Numbered from the stretch's first letter, positions 1-6,950 are shown. The stretch: 10,014 nt of DNA from Thermoplasmata archaeon (GCA_030673205.1 DAOVJP010000028.1:1-10014); one strand, 5' to 3'. Notes: a model not told the origin generated them from the letters alone. Numbers and translations: made by a program.

Positions 1-1
1 T

Positions 2-295
2 CCCGGCATCGCGGTGCTCCTGGGCGAGGGCTTCGAGTTTGGCTTCTATCGTGCCACCGACATTCGCTTCGGCCTTTTCTCCGCGGGCTCCGAAGCCCTG
101 CGCCTTCCACAGTATATGATAGGGTACGGGACGGTGTTCTTGGCGGCATCCATGGCCTATAAGGAGCGCTGCTCCGTCCGGGATGGCGGCATAGGGGCGT
201 GTTGGGAACGTCTTAGAAAGAATCCATGGCCCGTATTGTGCCTGATGCTGGCCATGTTGGTGAACGATATGCTGGAGGCGTTCTGGTTCTCTTGA
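2..295 (+). CDS. C-terminal fragment of an unrecognised membrane protein
   Basis: The reading frame is open from the left edge and ends at a TGA at 293-295, so about 97 residues of a longer protein are visible. A GTG at 14 could be read as a start, but the frame continues upstream of it and nothing resembling a ribosome site or promoter can be judged there. Two hydrophobic stretches are visible, roughly residues 36-52 and 74-96. They are separated by a basic, charged loop containing two cysteines, which suggests paired C-terminal membrane helices. I do not recognise the family. The stop lies only 3 bases from the stop of the convergent deoxyhypusine-synthase-like gene, so the two genes meet tail to tail. 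Confidence 0.55.
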   Translation, partial: PGIAVLLGEGFEFGFYRATDIRFGLFSAGSEALRLPQYMIGYGTVFLAASMAYKERCSVRDGGIGACWERLRKNPWPVLCLMLAMLVNDMLEAFWFS

Positions 296-298
296 GCC

Positions 299-1348
299 TC
301 AGACCGCTTCTATGCCCGCCAGCACGTCCTCTTCCCATGTGAACTTCAGCCTTTTCCTCCCTTCATACAGCTTTTTCTGCAAGACGTATCCCGCCACCAG
401 AGGCAGTCCTATGCTGGCCTCCACGTAGGCCGTGGATCTCTTTGCATCCTTGTATATCTTGCCCCAGCTCTGTGCCTCGCTCAGCGTGGAGCCTGAGAGG
501 CCGCCGTCCATGGGGGTGGCGGTGGTGATCTGGATGGCGTATTCGTGGCCCTCTTCCTTCTGTCCAAGGGCGTAGTTGGCCATGACCACCGCGTCATTCA
601 CATAGTTCTTCGGCGTCCCCCCGCCTATGTATATGGCGCCGGTCCTTTTCGATCCTACGAGTATCTGGGTGAGCTCGTAGTTGTCGCGTATTGGATCGAT
701 GGTCATGTGCTCTTTCCCCTGCTGGAGATGGTAGGTCTTGGTGAGGCCTATGCCTATGCTGGAATCGTTCAACGCGGGGGAGAACATCGGTACTCCCAGT
801 TTGTGGGCGGTGTGCATTATGCTCTGTTCGTCTTCCACAACGCTCCCCATATGGTCCAAGAACTCGCGGCTGGAATAGGCTCGGGGTTCAAGTTTCAAGG
901 CCAGATCGCTGATGAAGCTGTCCGTCTCGTCGAACTTCTCCTCGTCCACCAACGTGTCGTATATTCTGTCCACCATGTGATCGCGGAGGAGCACATCGTC
1001 CATGTCCGGGTGGCCTATGTAATGCTGGTATCCTCTTGCTTGATAGAAGTCCTGGTACAGTATGGCGCCGGTGGAAACGATGACGTCCACCAGGTCGTTG
1101 GCCACCAGGTCTCGCAGTACCCGCCTAAGCCCTGCGGCTATGAGCGGACCGGCCATGGCCAGTATGATGGTGGGCCGGGTGGGGTCGGTAAGCATCTTCT
1201 CGTATATCCTTGCGCATGAGCCGAGGTTCCTAGCCTGTATGGACATCCCTCCCATTGCCTCCACAAGTTGGGCCACGGTCATGTCAGGGGAGATGTCCAG
1301 TTGCTCCACGGTCTTCGATAACAGTTCTTCTCTCGTAGGCATGTTCAT
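299..1348 (-). CDS. Deoxyhypusine synthase family protein (bacterial/DHS-like variant)
   Basis: This 349-residue protein is of normal length for the deoxyhypusine synthase family. Classical members use NAD and spermidine to put an aminobutyl group on a lysine of translation factor aIF5A. The catalytic lysine is kept in the block SWGKI (residues 294-298, Lys297). NAD-site features are visible, including the STGA block near 92-95 and the glycine-rich GGGTPKNY at 242-249. Classical enzymes carry a KHH-type sequence in that last loop, including an active-site histidine. Here it reads KNY, followed by a GGLSG block (282-286) where classical enzymes have a DGSDSG-like one. From memory, both features match the DHS-like subgroup common in bacteria, some members of which make homospermidine. 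Substrate is therefore uncertain. The gene lies 71 bases downstream of pyrE on the same strand with no clear promoter between, so co-transcription is likely. ATG codons at 1348 and 1342 are both possible starts. Confidence 0.88.
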   Translation of the reverse strand: MNMPTREELLSKTVEQLDISPDMTVAQLVEAMGGMSIQARNLGSCARIYEKMLTDPTRPTIILAMAGPLIAAGLRRVLRDLVANDLVDVIVSTGAILYQDFYQARGYQHYIGHPDMDDVLLRDHMVDRIYDTLVDEEKFDETDSFISDLALKLEPRAYSSREFLDHMGSVVEDEQSIMHTAHKLGVPMFSPALNDSSIGIGLTKTYHLQQGKEHMTIDPIRDNYELTQILVGSKRTGAIYIGGGTPKNYVNDAVVMANYALGQKEEGHEYAIQITTATPMDGGLSGSTLSEAQSWGKIYKDAKRSTAYVEASIGLPLVAGYVLQKKLYEGRKRLKFTWEEDVLAGIEAV

Positions 1349-1419
1349 CCCTCTTGTTCCATCTCTGGTCGGTTCAGGTTCATCATTCGTGCCTCTTCCC
1401 TGCCCTATTCCTTCTCCCT

Positions 1420-1929
1420 CTACATCTCAAGCAGCTCTTCGGCGGTGACCAGGCTCTCCAGTTTGATGTTCTCTGCCTCGAGTGCTCCGGCGCCCCCCTC
1501 CTGTCTGTCCACTACGGTCATCACTCGCTCTACCACCAATCCCCCTTCGCGCAGTGCTCTGACGCCGTCTATGGAGGATCCGGCGGTGGTGATCACATCC
1601 TCCACCATGAACACCCTCTGGCCCGGAGCGTACTGGCCTTCCAGGCGCTTTCCGGTGCCGTGCTCCCTCATTCCTTTTCTCACGATGAGGAACGGGACCC
1701 CGGTCTCCAGGGCCACCGCGGCGGCCAGAGGGACCGCTCCCAGCTCTACCCCTGCTATGAGTTCTTCCCCTGCCATCCGCTCGGCCATGAGCCGGGCTAT
1801 CTCCCTCAATATCTTTGGGTTCGTGCTCGCATATTTTATGTCCACATAGTATCTGCTTTTCTTTCCCGAAGTGAGGGTGAAATCCCCGAACCTCACGGCT
1901 CCGCATTCGACCAACTGGTCCTTGAGCAT
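1420..1929 (-). CDS. pyrE: Orotate phosphoribosyltransferase
   Basis: This 169-residue cytoplasmic enzyme transfers phosphoribose from PRPP to orotate to give OMP, the penultimate step of UMP synthesis. The PRPP-binding motif is clear at residues 107-119 (FMVEDVITTAGSS), with the acidic pair E110-D111. The flexible catalytic loop is represented by the region 84-98, including RK at 84-85 and HGTGKRLEG at 90-98. An N-terminal FGDFTLTSGKKS block (14-25) is typical of PyrE rather than other phosphoribosyltransferases. The length fits the short archaeal form without an attached OMP decarboxylase. The ATG at 1929 is preceded by AGGTG at 1936-1940 with a 6-base spacer, which supports this start. It is the first gene of a probable two-gene unit with the deoxyhypusine-synthase-like gene. 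Confidence 0.95.
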   Translation of the reverse strand: MLKDQLVECGAVRFGDFTLTSGKKSRYYVDIKYASTNPKILREIARLMAERMAGEELIAGVELGAVPLAAAVALETGVPFLIVRKGMREHGTGKRLEGQYAPGQRVFMVEDVITTAGSSIDGVRALREGGLVVERVMTVVDRQEGGAGALEAENIKLESLVTAEELLEM

Positions 1930-1935
1930 TATCTA

Positions 1936-1970
1936 CACCTGTACCCCGATTAGGGTGAGCCTTAATCTAA
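1936..1970 (-). promoter_or_regulatory. Probable pyrE promoter and ribosome binding site
   Basis: On the minus strand an AT-rich TTAGATTAAG element lies at about 1960-1969, roughly 27 bases upstream of a predicted start of transcription near 1939. AGGTG at 1936-1940 precedes the pyrE ATG with a 6-base gap. The TATA element is a weak match to the archaeal consensus. If the start estimate is right, the leader is very short and the AGGTG would sit at its extreme 5' end. Confidence 0.4.
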
Positions 1971-2061
1971 GTTTCCCCATCCGTTCTGCGTTTTTTCTGT
2001 GGATGGACGGATGGACGGCAAGGCGGAAAGTGCAAATAGTTCCTTCGCCATTATTGTCGAT

Positions 2062-2625
2062 ATGGGATTGACGATAGAGATCCCCGACGAGATGGCTGAA
2101 AGATTTTTCGAGTCATACCGAAAGGAGATATGGGTGGACCACGAGAGCGGAATGCTTCGTTACAAGAAGGTACCCATATTCTGGGCCAGGTCGGAGTTGT
2201 TGTATAACATGCACAAGGAGATGGTGAATCTCATGGGATATTCCGCCGGGGCCATAATGGAGAGGATCACCCGACCCCATGGCGGGGGGTTCGTGGCCTT
2301 TCTGAGGGAGGAGAAGGCTCAGGTCGATATGCCACGGGAGGGAATATTGCGTCTGGCCTGTGCCGACGCCCGTGCAACGGGATGGGGGAAGGTGAGGATC
2401 GAAGAGGGTGCGGACTCGGTGGAGATCATCAGTGAAAAAGGTTTTCCCATAGGCCAGATATACAGAGATAAGGGAGAGCGAACGCCGATGCCGGTGGATT
2501 ACTATTTCCTGGGATATTTCACAGGGGTATTCTCAGCACTGGACAACACGCCTTACAGGGGAGAGGAGTTGGAGTGCGTGGCCAAGGGCGACCCACAGTG
2601 TGTTTTTCGGCTCAAGAAGGTATAG
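2062..2625 (+). CDS. V4R (4-vinyl reductase) domain protein
   Basis: This 187-residue soluble protein consists almost entirely of a V4R domain, a predicted small-molecule-binding fold found in archaeal regulators and in proteins linked to tetrapyrrole or hydrocarbon metabolism. The diagnostic C-terminal end is present: an aromatic-rich YYFLGYFTGVFSA segment (147-159), then EELECVAKGDPQC (168-180) with the paired cysteines C172 and C180. These are commonly proposed as metal or ligand contacts. I see no DNA-binding helix-turn-helix, so it is a stand-alone sensor-like or ligand-carrier protein. The frame opens earlier at a GTG (1999), but the extra 21 residues are low in information and unlike the family. 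The ATG at 2062 starts a sensible domain edge. The ligand cannot be told from sequence. It ends 14 bases from the convergent carS. Confidence 0.82.
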   Translation: MGLTIEIPDEMAERFFESYRKEIWVDHESGMLRYKKVPIFWARSELLYNMHKEMVNLMGYSAGAIMERITRPHGGGFVAFLREEKAQVDMPREGILRLACADARATGWGKVRIEEGADSVEIISEKGFPIGQIYRDKGERTPMPVDYYFLGYFTGVFSALDNTPYRGEELECVAKGDPQCVFRLKKV

Positions 2626-2639
2626 GTTGGAGATGAGCA

Positions 2640-3212
2640 TCACCACGGCACGTCCTTCTTTCCCATCTTGTGTCCTATGATGTTCACGACGCGGTGGAGG
2701 ATGGGCGTGAGGATGAGTATCGTGAGCAGACCGATCTTGCCTGGGCCATCCCAATAGCGTTCTGTGAACCACGAAGAGTACCCTACTAGTAAGAAAAGTA
2801 TGCTTCCTATGAAGAAATCATATTGGTCTAGTATCGGTGTCCTCGCTCCCCTCTTCCGGCCCAGCCGTCGTTTCACATAGCTGCCCGTTATATCTCCGCA
2901 CATAGAGCCGAAGGCGAGGAGGAAACATGCCCACAAGACCTGGAGAAGGGTGCCGTACGAAAGCTCCACCACTCCTGCCAGATCCGCCGCTCCTGCCGCC
3001 AAGAGCCCCAACACGATGCCGCAGATCGTGCCTCCCACAGTCCCCTTCCACGTCTTCCCATCCCCCAGGAGCCGCCTCCCGTCCTTGTGGGTCCGACCTC
3101 CGTCCATGGGCCTGCCTCCACCGAAGAGAACGGCGCAGGGGTTGGCGGCATAGGCGGCCAGGAAGAACCAGAAACCTGCGAATGCGGCCATTAATATATC
3201 GGACAGGAGCAT
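2640..3212 (-). CDS. carS: CDP-archaeol synthase (CarS family)
   Basis: CarS activates 2,3-bis-geranylgeranylglyceryl phosphate with CTP, giving the CDP-archaeol that all archaeal polar head-group enzymes use. It is an integral membrane enzyme. With the ATG at 3212 the protein has 190 residues. The start hydrophobic segment is followed by ANPCAVLFGGGRPMDGGR (23-40) and then by LLGDGKTWKG (48-57). A cytosolic acidic/basic motif GDITGSYVKRRLG (106-118) precedes LDQYDFFIG (128-136). These blocks, in this order, are characteristic of the family (formerly DUF46). Several hydrophobic helices fill the rest, for example 60-80, 89-104, 134-148 and 160-172. The frame remains open upstream to a TTG at 3269, but the added residues (Pro/Cys rich) do not look like the usual N-terminus. 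Convergent with the V4R gene, divergent from the acidic surface protein. Confidence 0.93.
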   Translation of the reverse strand: MLLSDILMAAFAGFWFFLAAYAANPCAVLFGGGRPMDGGRTHKDGRRLLGDGKTWKGTVGGTICGIVLGLLAAGAADLAGVVELSYGTLLQVLWACFLLAFGSMCGDITGSYVKRRLGRKRGARTPILDQYDFFIGSILFLLVGYSSWFTERYWDGPGKIGLLTILILTPILHRVVNIIGHKMGKKDVPW

Positions 3213-3326
3213 AGGGCTACATTCACAAGGGGGAGAAAAGGGTTTTGCCTCCAATAGGCCATAGAGCAATGAGATCCCGTATGCCTCTTAATAAACTCTA
3301 AGTATCACATTATGTATATACTATGC
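3213..3326. promoter_or_regulatory. Divergent promoter region, carS / acidic surface protein
   Basis: This 114-base gap separates two divergent genes. The best TATA element is TTAATAAA at 3288-3295, which reads TTTATTAA on the minus strand. For the rightward gene it predicts a start of transcription near 3318 and a leader of about 9 bases before the ATG at 3327. For carS it predicts a start near 3265 and a leader of about 50 bases. One AT-rich box may thus serve both directions. A second AT-rich stretch at 3311-3320 lies too close to the ATG to act as a TATA box for the rightward gene. Confidence 0.45.
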
Positions 3327-4658
3327 ATGAAGAAATTATCCGCTCTTATTGTGATAATTATCGTGGCCGTGTTCGTCATAGCTGGCTTGGTCTACCCTCC
3401 CTCAGACGATGAACCTGAACCCGGAACTGGTGACACCGTGGACGATGGGACTGGGGATGACGTGGATGATGGTACCGGGGATGATGGTACTGAGGATGAT
3501 GGTACCGGGGATGATGGTACTGAGGATGATGGGACTGGGGATGACGTGGATGATGGGACCCCGGACGATGGCGATCCAGGGGATGAGCCTGTGGATGATG
3601 GTACCGGGGATGAAGGAGACGATGACGAGGAGCCTGTGGACGATGACGAGCCAGCGGATGATAACACATCTGCGGAGCCCGGCGAACCAGGAGATGAAGG
3701 GCCCGATGAGCTGGAATATGTTGACCTAGGCTACCGCAGTGGTTGGATCTCCTCACCGGACGCGGTCGAGGAGGGGGAGTGTGAACATACTGAGGTTTAC
3801 ACCCTCGCACACCGCCCATGCATAGTGTTCTTTACCGTTACCATCAATGACAGCGATGCGGCGCATGCCGAGACCGATGAGGGGAGCGATCCTGATTCGG
3901 CCAAAGTAACGGTTTCCGACGGCGCCAACATCACCCAGAGCCAAAACATATACACCACCACGGGCACCTACACCTTCGAGTTTGGTGTCAACAGGAGCGA
4001 AGGGGCCGATCTCGGGACTCAGTGGACCATTGAGATAAAGGGTATGGAATTTGGCGGAGGGAAGGGAGCGTACAATGTGCCAGCCCCCGCAGAAGCACGC
4101 CCCGTACCATTCGTCTACGTAGATCAGGGTCTGGCATGGGCTATAGAGGGCGGATACTGGTACGATGATGAGCCCGTGGATGACGAGCCTGCGGAGCCCT
4201 CGGGTCCGGGATATGGCGACCTTGGATACTGCAACGGTTGGATCGCCTCACCGGACTCGGTCGATGAGTGGGAGGAGAAGGAGCATATCGAGAGTTACAA
4301 TTTGGGACACATCCCGTACAAGGTGTTCTTTACCGTTACCATCAATGACAGCGATGCGGCGCATGCCGAGACCGATGAGGGGAGCGATCCTGACACGGCC
4401 AAGGTAACGGTTTCCGATGGTGGTAGCAGCTATCTAAGCCAGATCATATCCACCACCGCGGGCACCTATACCTTTGAGTTCGGGCTCAACGAGAGCAAAG
4501 AGGTCGTTTTCGGCACCTCCTGGACCGTTGAGATAGAGGGCCAGGAATTCGGCGGAGACAAGGAAACCAGTCCCGGTCCACTGGGCATTGCGAACATATA
4601 TAGGTACATCGACCAAGGCCTAGCCTGGTCTATAGAGGGCGGATACTGGTACGGATGA
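3327..4658 (+). CDS. Surface protein: acidic repeat stalk plus two tandem beta-rich domains
   Basis: With the ATG at 3327 (MKKLSAL...) this is a 443-residue exported protein; an ATG at 3312 would add five residues. Residues 6-22 form a hydrophobic segment with no lipobox cysteine, so it is either a signal peptide or an N-terminal anchor. Residues 27-129 are an extremely acidic low-complexity stalk built from DDGTGDD, GTEDD and DEPVDD units. Two homologous domains follow, about 131-279 and 297-442, joined by another acidic linker. Each has a GWI(S/A)SPD block near its start, VFFTVTINDSDAAHAETDEG in the middle, a GTYTFEFG block, a W(T)(I/V)EI strand and an IEGGYWY end. The strand-like alternation and the GTW/W-T-I/V-EI pattern suggest a beta-sandwich. 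Domain 1 has two cysteines (152, 165) and domain 2 has one (302). I do not recognise the family; an extracellular binding or envelope role is inferred. Confidence 0.85.
   Translation: MKKLSALIVIIIVAVFVIAGLVYPPSDDEPEPGTGDTVDDGTGDDVDDGTGDDGTEDDGTGDDGTEDDGTGDDVDDGTPDDGDPGDEPVDDGTGDEGDDDEEPVDDDEPADDNTSAEPGEPGDEGPDELEYVDLGYRSGWISSPDAVEEGECEHTEVYTLAHRPCIVFFTVTINDSDAAHAETDEGSDPDSAKVTVSDGANITQSQNIYTTTGTYTFEFGVNRSEGADLGTQWTIEIKGMEFGGGKGAYNVPAPAEARPVPFVYVDQGLAWAIEGGYWYDDEPVDDEPAEPSGPGYGDLGYCNGWIASPDSVDEWEEKEHIESYNLGHIPYKVFFTVTINDSDAAHAETDEGSDPDTAKVTVSDGGSSYLSQIISTTAGTYTFEFGLNESKEVVFGTSWTVEIEGQEFGGDKETSPGPLGIANIYRYIDQGLAWSIEGGYWYG
3441..3560 (+). repeat. Low-complexity Asp-Gly-Thr coding repeat with a 30-base tandem unit
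   Basis: Within the acidic stalk, a 30-base unit beginning GGTACCGGGGATGATGG is repeated exactly at 3471-3500 and 3501-3530, encoding GTGDDGTEDD twice. It is flanked on both sides by near-identical GACTGGGGATGACGTGGATGATG stretches (3449-3471 region and 3533-3555 region). The repeat is in frame, so copy-number change would shorten or lengthen the stalk by ten residues without breaking the gene. Confidence 0.85.
3825..3895 (+). repeat. 71-base identical tract, copy 1 (surface domain 1)
   Basis: This tract matches 4323-4393 base for base at an offset of 498 bases (166 codons). It encodes the VFFTVTINDSDAAHAETDEG core of the domain. Outside it the two domain copies diverge clearly at both base and residue level, apart from shorter similar patches such as 4141-4164 versus 4630-4653. 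Confidence 0.9.
4323..4393 (+). repeat. 71-base identical tract, copy 2 (surface domain 2)
   Basis: Second copy of the tract at 3825-3895. No synonymous difference is present in 71 bases, although the flanking domain sequence is diverged, which suggests recent sequence exchange between the two domain copies. Confidence 0.9.
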
Positions 4659-4723
4659 TCTGTGTCTGTTCGACTGGGACACTATGCAAGCTTAGGCACA
4701 GCACAACTCATTGAGTACATGGG

Positions 4724-4757
4724 ATATGTTTAAGACCCCCTGCATTCAATCCGGGCC
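4724..4757 (+). promoter_or_regulatory. Probable mptA promoter, leaderless
   Basis: ATATGTTTAAGA at about 4724-4735 is the best TATA element upstream of mptA. Its centre lies about 28 bases before the ATG at 4758, so transcription would begin at or within a base or two of the start codon. No Shine-Dalgarno-like sequence precedes this ATG, in keeping with a leaderless message. Confidence 0.5.
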
Positions 4758-5645
4758 ATGAACTCCACCACCGATGTCCAGGCTATGATATTGGACGAGG
4801 GTTTCAGGATAAGCAGGGTAGGCATTACCGGTGTCCAGAAGCCCATCCGGGTCAAGAGGAACGAGAGAGAGGTGGACCTTACCACGACCATAGATGTGTT
4901 CGTGGACCTTCCCAGCACCCACCGGGGCAGCCACATGTCCAGGAACGCCGAGATCATAAACGAGGTCGTGGATGACAGCGTTCGGAAGCCTGTGTCGAGC
5001 CTCGAATGGCTGGCGGAGGATATTGCGGAAAGGCTGTTGCAAAAGCATGAATATGCCACCACCGCCGATGCCTGGCTCCGCGCCACATATTTTATGGAGA
5101 AGAAGAACCCGTCTGGGCATTCCACCCTCGAACCCTACATTCTATTAGCAAAAGGGAGGGCGAACAGGAACGGCGAGAGGATGAAGATGGTGGGGGTGGA
5201 GGTGGTGGGTATGAACGCCTGTCCGTGCGCCATGGAGAACATCCGCTACGAGCTGAAGAAGGACTATCCCAGGCACGAGGCGGCCATAGACGAGATGCCC
5301 TGTCCCACACACAACCAGAGGAACATCACCACCCTGTTGATGGAGGTCCCGTCGGGCACGACCGTGGAGGCGGACGATCTCATAAGGATAGTGGAGGGGG
5401 GGATGAGCAGCCCCACATACGAGATACTCAAAAGGAACGATGAGGCAAAGATAGTCTACGACGCCCACAAGAAACCCCGTTTCGTGGAGGATATAGTGAG
5501 AGCCATCCTGTCCTCCATATTGGAGGAATACATTGGGTTGCCGGAGGATGTCAAGATAGTCGTGAAGAGCGAGAGCCAGGAGAGCATACACAAACACAAC
5601 GCCCTGGCCGAGAGGATCACCACGCTCGGAGAACTGCGGGCTTGA
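4758..5645 (+). CDS. mptA: GTP cyclohydrolase IV / FolE2-type
   Basis: This 295-residue enzyme of the FolE2/MptA family opens GTP to start pterin synthesis. Archaeal MptA is Fe(II)-dependent and makes 7,8-dihydroneopterin 2',3'-cyclic phosphate; bacterial FolE2 makes dihydroneopterin triphosphate. Family blocks are all visible: DVQ and VGITGV near the start (6-8, 21-26), STHRGSHMSRN (53-63), GMNACPCAME (151-160) with C155 and C157, PTHNQRN (183-189) and SESQESIHKHNA near residue 272-283. The histidines and cysteine in these blocks are the known kind of metal ligands. The length is typical of the archaeal form. The product feeds methanopterin, folate or the deazaguanine base archaeosine. The convergent neighbour folC points to a tetrahydrofolate-type cofactor. 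The TATA position suggests a leaderless start at this ATG. Confidence 0.94.
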   Translation: MNSTTDVQAMILDEGFRISRVGITGVQKPIRVKRNEREVDLTTTIDVFVDLPSTHRGSHMSRNAEIINEVVDDSVRKPVSSLEWLAEDIAERLLQKHEYATTADAWLRATYFMEKKNPSGHSTLEPYILLAKGRANRNGERMKMVGVEVVGMNACPCAMENIRYELKKDYPRHEAAIDEMPCPTHNQRNITTLLMEVPSGTTVEADDLIRIVEGGMSSPTYEILKRNDEAKIVYDAHKKPRFVEDIVRAILSSILEEYIGLPEDVKIVVKSESQESIHKHNALAERITTLGELRA

Positions 5646-6945
5646 AACCCAGATATCCCATTGCCTCCGACACCGTGTAGAAAGAGCCGGTTATGCACAC
5701 CAGATCGCCGTAGGCCATGGCCTTTTCCACGGCCTCACCCACATCTGGAATGTCCAATACGGGTAGGCCAGTGCCCCCAACGTGTTTCGCTCTGGATGTC
5801 AGCTCCTCCGAGCCCATGCTTCTCTCGCACTCGGGCTGGGTGCATATCATGGTGCCCCTCAGACGTGTCATCTCCGCCAACACCCCGTCCACATCCTTGT
5901 CATTCATCATGCCCAGCACCACCACGACGCTGTCCATCTCCAGGTATGTCATCAATCGCATCAGTTCATTGGCCAACACCCTGGCTCCGTGGGGATTGTG
6001 GCTCACATCCAGCACCATGGGCATGGGCTTCTCCAAAAACTCTATCCGAGCAGGCCAGCATGTCTCCTGTATGCCATAGCGTATCTGCTGGTCGCTGAGC
6101 CGCACCCCCTGCCTCCGCAGCACCTCCGCTGACCGTATGGCGGTGACGGCGTTGAGCCTCTGATGATAGCCTAAGAGAGGAATGAAGACCTCGCCATAGT
6201 CGCCCAACGTGGTCACGACCTCCACCAACTGGCCCCACCTGTTCCCCCTTTTTTCCACTGCGCTGACCAGGCGCATATCCACATACCTGTCCGCACGGAT
6301 GAGGGGGGATAGGGTCTCTTCGCAGCGGGTCTCGACCACCTTCCCGGCCCTGTGGTCCTGGGGCTCCATGATAACCGGTCTCCCTTCCTTGATAATGGCA
6401 GCCTTTTCCGCCGCTATCTCCTCCAACGTAGAGCCGAGATGTTGGGTGTGGTCTATTGCTATGGGGGTGATGATGGATATTCGCGGGAGGGCGACGTTGG
6501 TGGCGTCCAGTCTTCCTCCCAACCCCGTCTCGACGATGGTATGGTCCAATCCCTCTGCGCGGGCCCACCAGAAGAAGAGGGCGGTGAGGGCCTCGAAATA
6601 CATGGCCTCCTCGCCCACAGCCCCCTCCGCGGCCTTCACGCGGTCCATGCCCAAAGTGAACGCCTCCTCGGGGATGTATCCGGTGCCGGTGACGAAACGC
6701 TCCCGTATGTCCATGAGATGTGGCGAGGTGTAGAGCCCGGTGCTGTAGCCGCCAGCATCCAGTATGGATGTCAGGAAGGCGGCCACCGAGCCTTTTCCAT
6801 TAGTGCCGGCGATATGCGCCGTGACCTTCGGCTCTTCCATCTTCATGTTGGTCAATATCTTTCTCATCCGGTCCAATCCAAGCCGGGTGCGGAACACGTC
6901 CTTCGCGTCGAGATAGGACAAAGCCTCTTCGTAGTTCCAGGTCAT
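5617..6945 (-). CDS. folC: Folylpolyglutamate synthase / dihydrofolate synthase family (FolC)
   Basis: This Mur-ligase-like ATP-dependent ligase joins glutamate to a pterin/folate substrate. The ATG at 6945 gives 442 residues, close to the bacterial FolC length. Visible motifs are the P-loop GTNGKGS (47-53), SPHL (74-77), ETGLGGRLDATN (139-150), DHTQHLGSTLEEIA (165-178) and EKAAIIK (180-186), whose last lysine matches the usually carbamylated one. The C-terminal domain shows ARIEFLE (299-305), DVSHNPHG (313-320), GMMNDKD (345-351) and TGSFYTVSEA (419-428). An ATG eight codons upstream (6969) is open, but AGGAGA at 6951-6956 lies 5 bases from the 6945 ATG and supports the shorter form. The 3' end overlaps mptA by 29 bases in convergent orientation. 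Whether it is mono- or bifunctional cannot be told. Confidence 0.93.
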   Translation of the reverse strand: MTWNYEEALSYLDAKDVFRTRLGLDRMRKILTNMKMEEPKVTAHIAGTNGKGSVAAFLTSILDAGGYSTGLYTSPHLMDIRERFVTGTGYIPEEAFTLGMDRVKAAEGAVGEEAMYFEALTALFFWWARAEGLDHTIVETGLGGRLDATNVALPRISIITPIAIDHTQHLGSTLEEIAAEKAAIIKEGRPVIMEPQDHRAGKVVETRCEETLSPLIRADRYVDMRLVSAVEKRGNRWGQLVEVVTTLGDYGEVFIPLLGYHQRLNAVTAIRSAEVLRRQGVRLSDQQIRYGIQETCWPARIEFLEKPMPMVLDVSHNPHGARVLANELMRLMTYLEMDSVVVVLGMMNDKDVDGVLAEMTRLRGTMICTQPECERSMGSEELTSRAKHVGGTGLPVLDIPDVGEAVEKAMAYGDLVCITGSFYTVSEAMGYLGFKPAVLRAW

Positions 6946-6950
6946 GGATC

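Noticed and set aside
545..1219. Long open frame on the plus strand across the deoxyhypusine-synthase-like gene
   Set aside because: It lies wholly antisense to a protein with clear family motifs, shows no recognisable domain and has no ribosome site; it reflects codon bias on the other strand.
1999..2061. N-terminal extension of the V4R protein from the GTG at 1999
   Set aside because: The extra residues come from an 8-base tandem repeat (GGATGGAC, 2001-2016), lack family similarity and are not preceded by a ribosome site; the ATG at 2062 is better.
3213..3269. Upstream extension of CarS to a TTG at 3269
   Set aside because: The added residues are Pro/Cys-rich and unlike the usual CarS start; the predicted start of transcription would fall almost on this TTG and the ATG at 3212 starts the first helix neatly.
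3376..3819. Minus-strand open frames rich in His-Pro or Ser-Pro repeats opposite the acidic stalk
   Set aside because: They are mirror products of the Asp-Gly-Thr coding repeat. The plus-strand frame has a start, an export segment and downstream domains.
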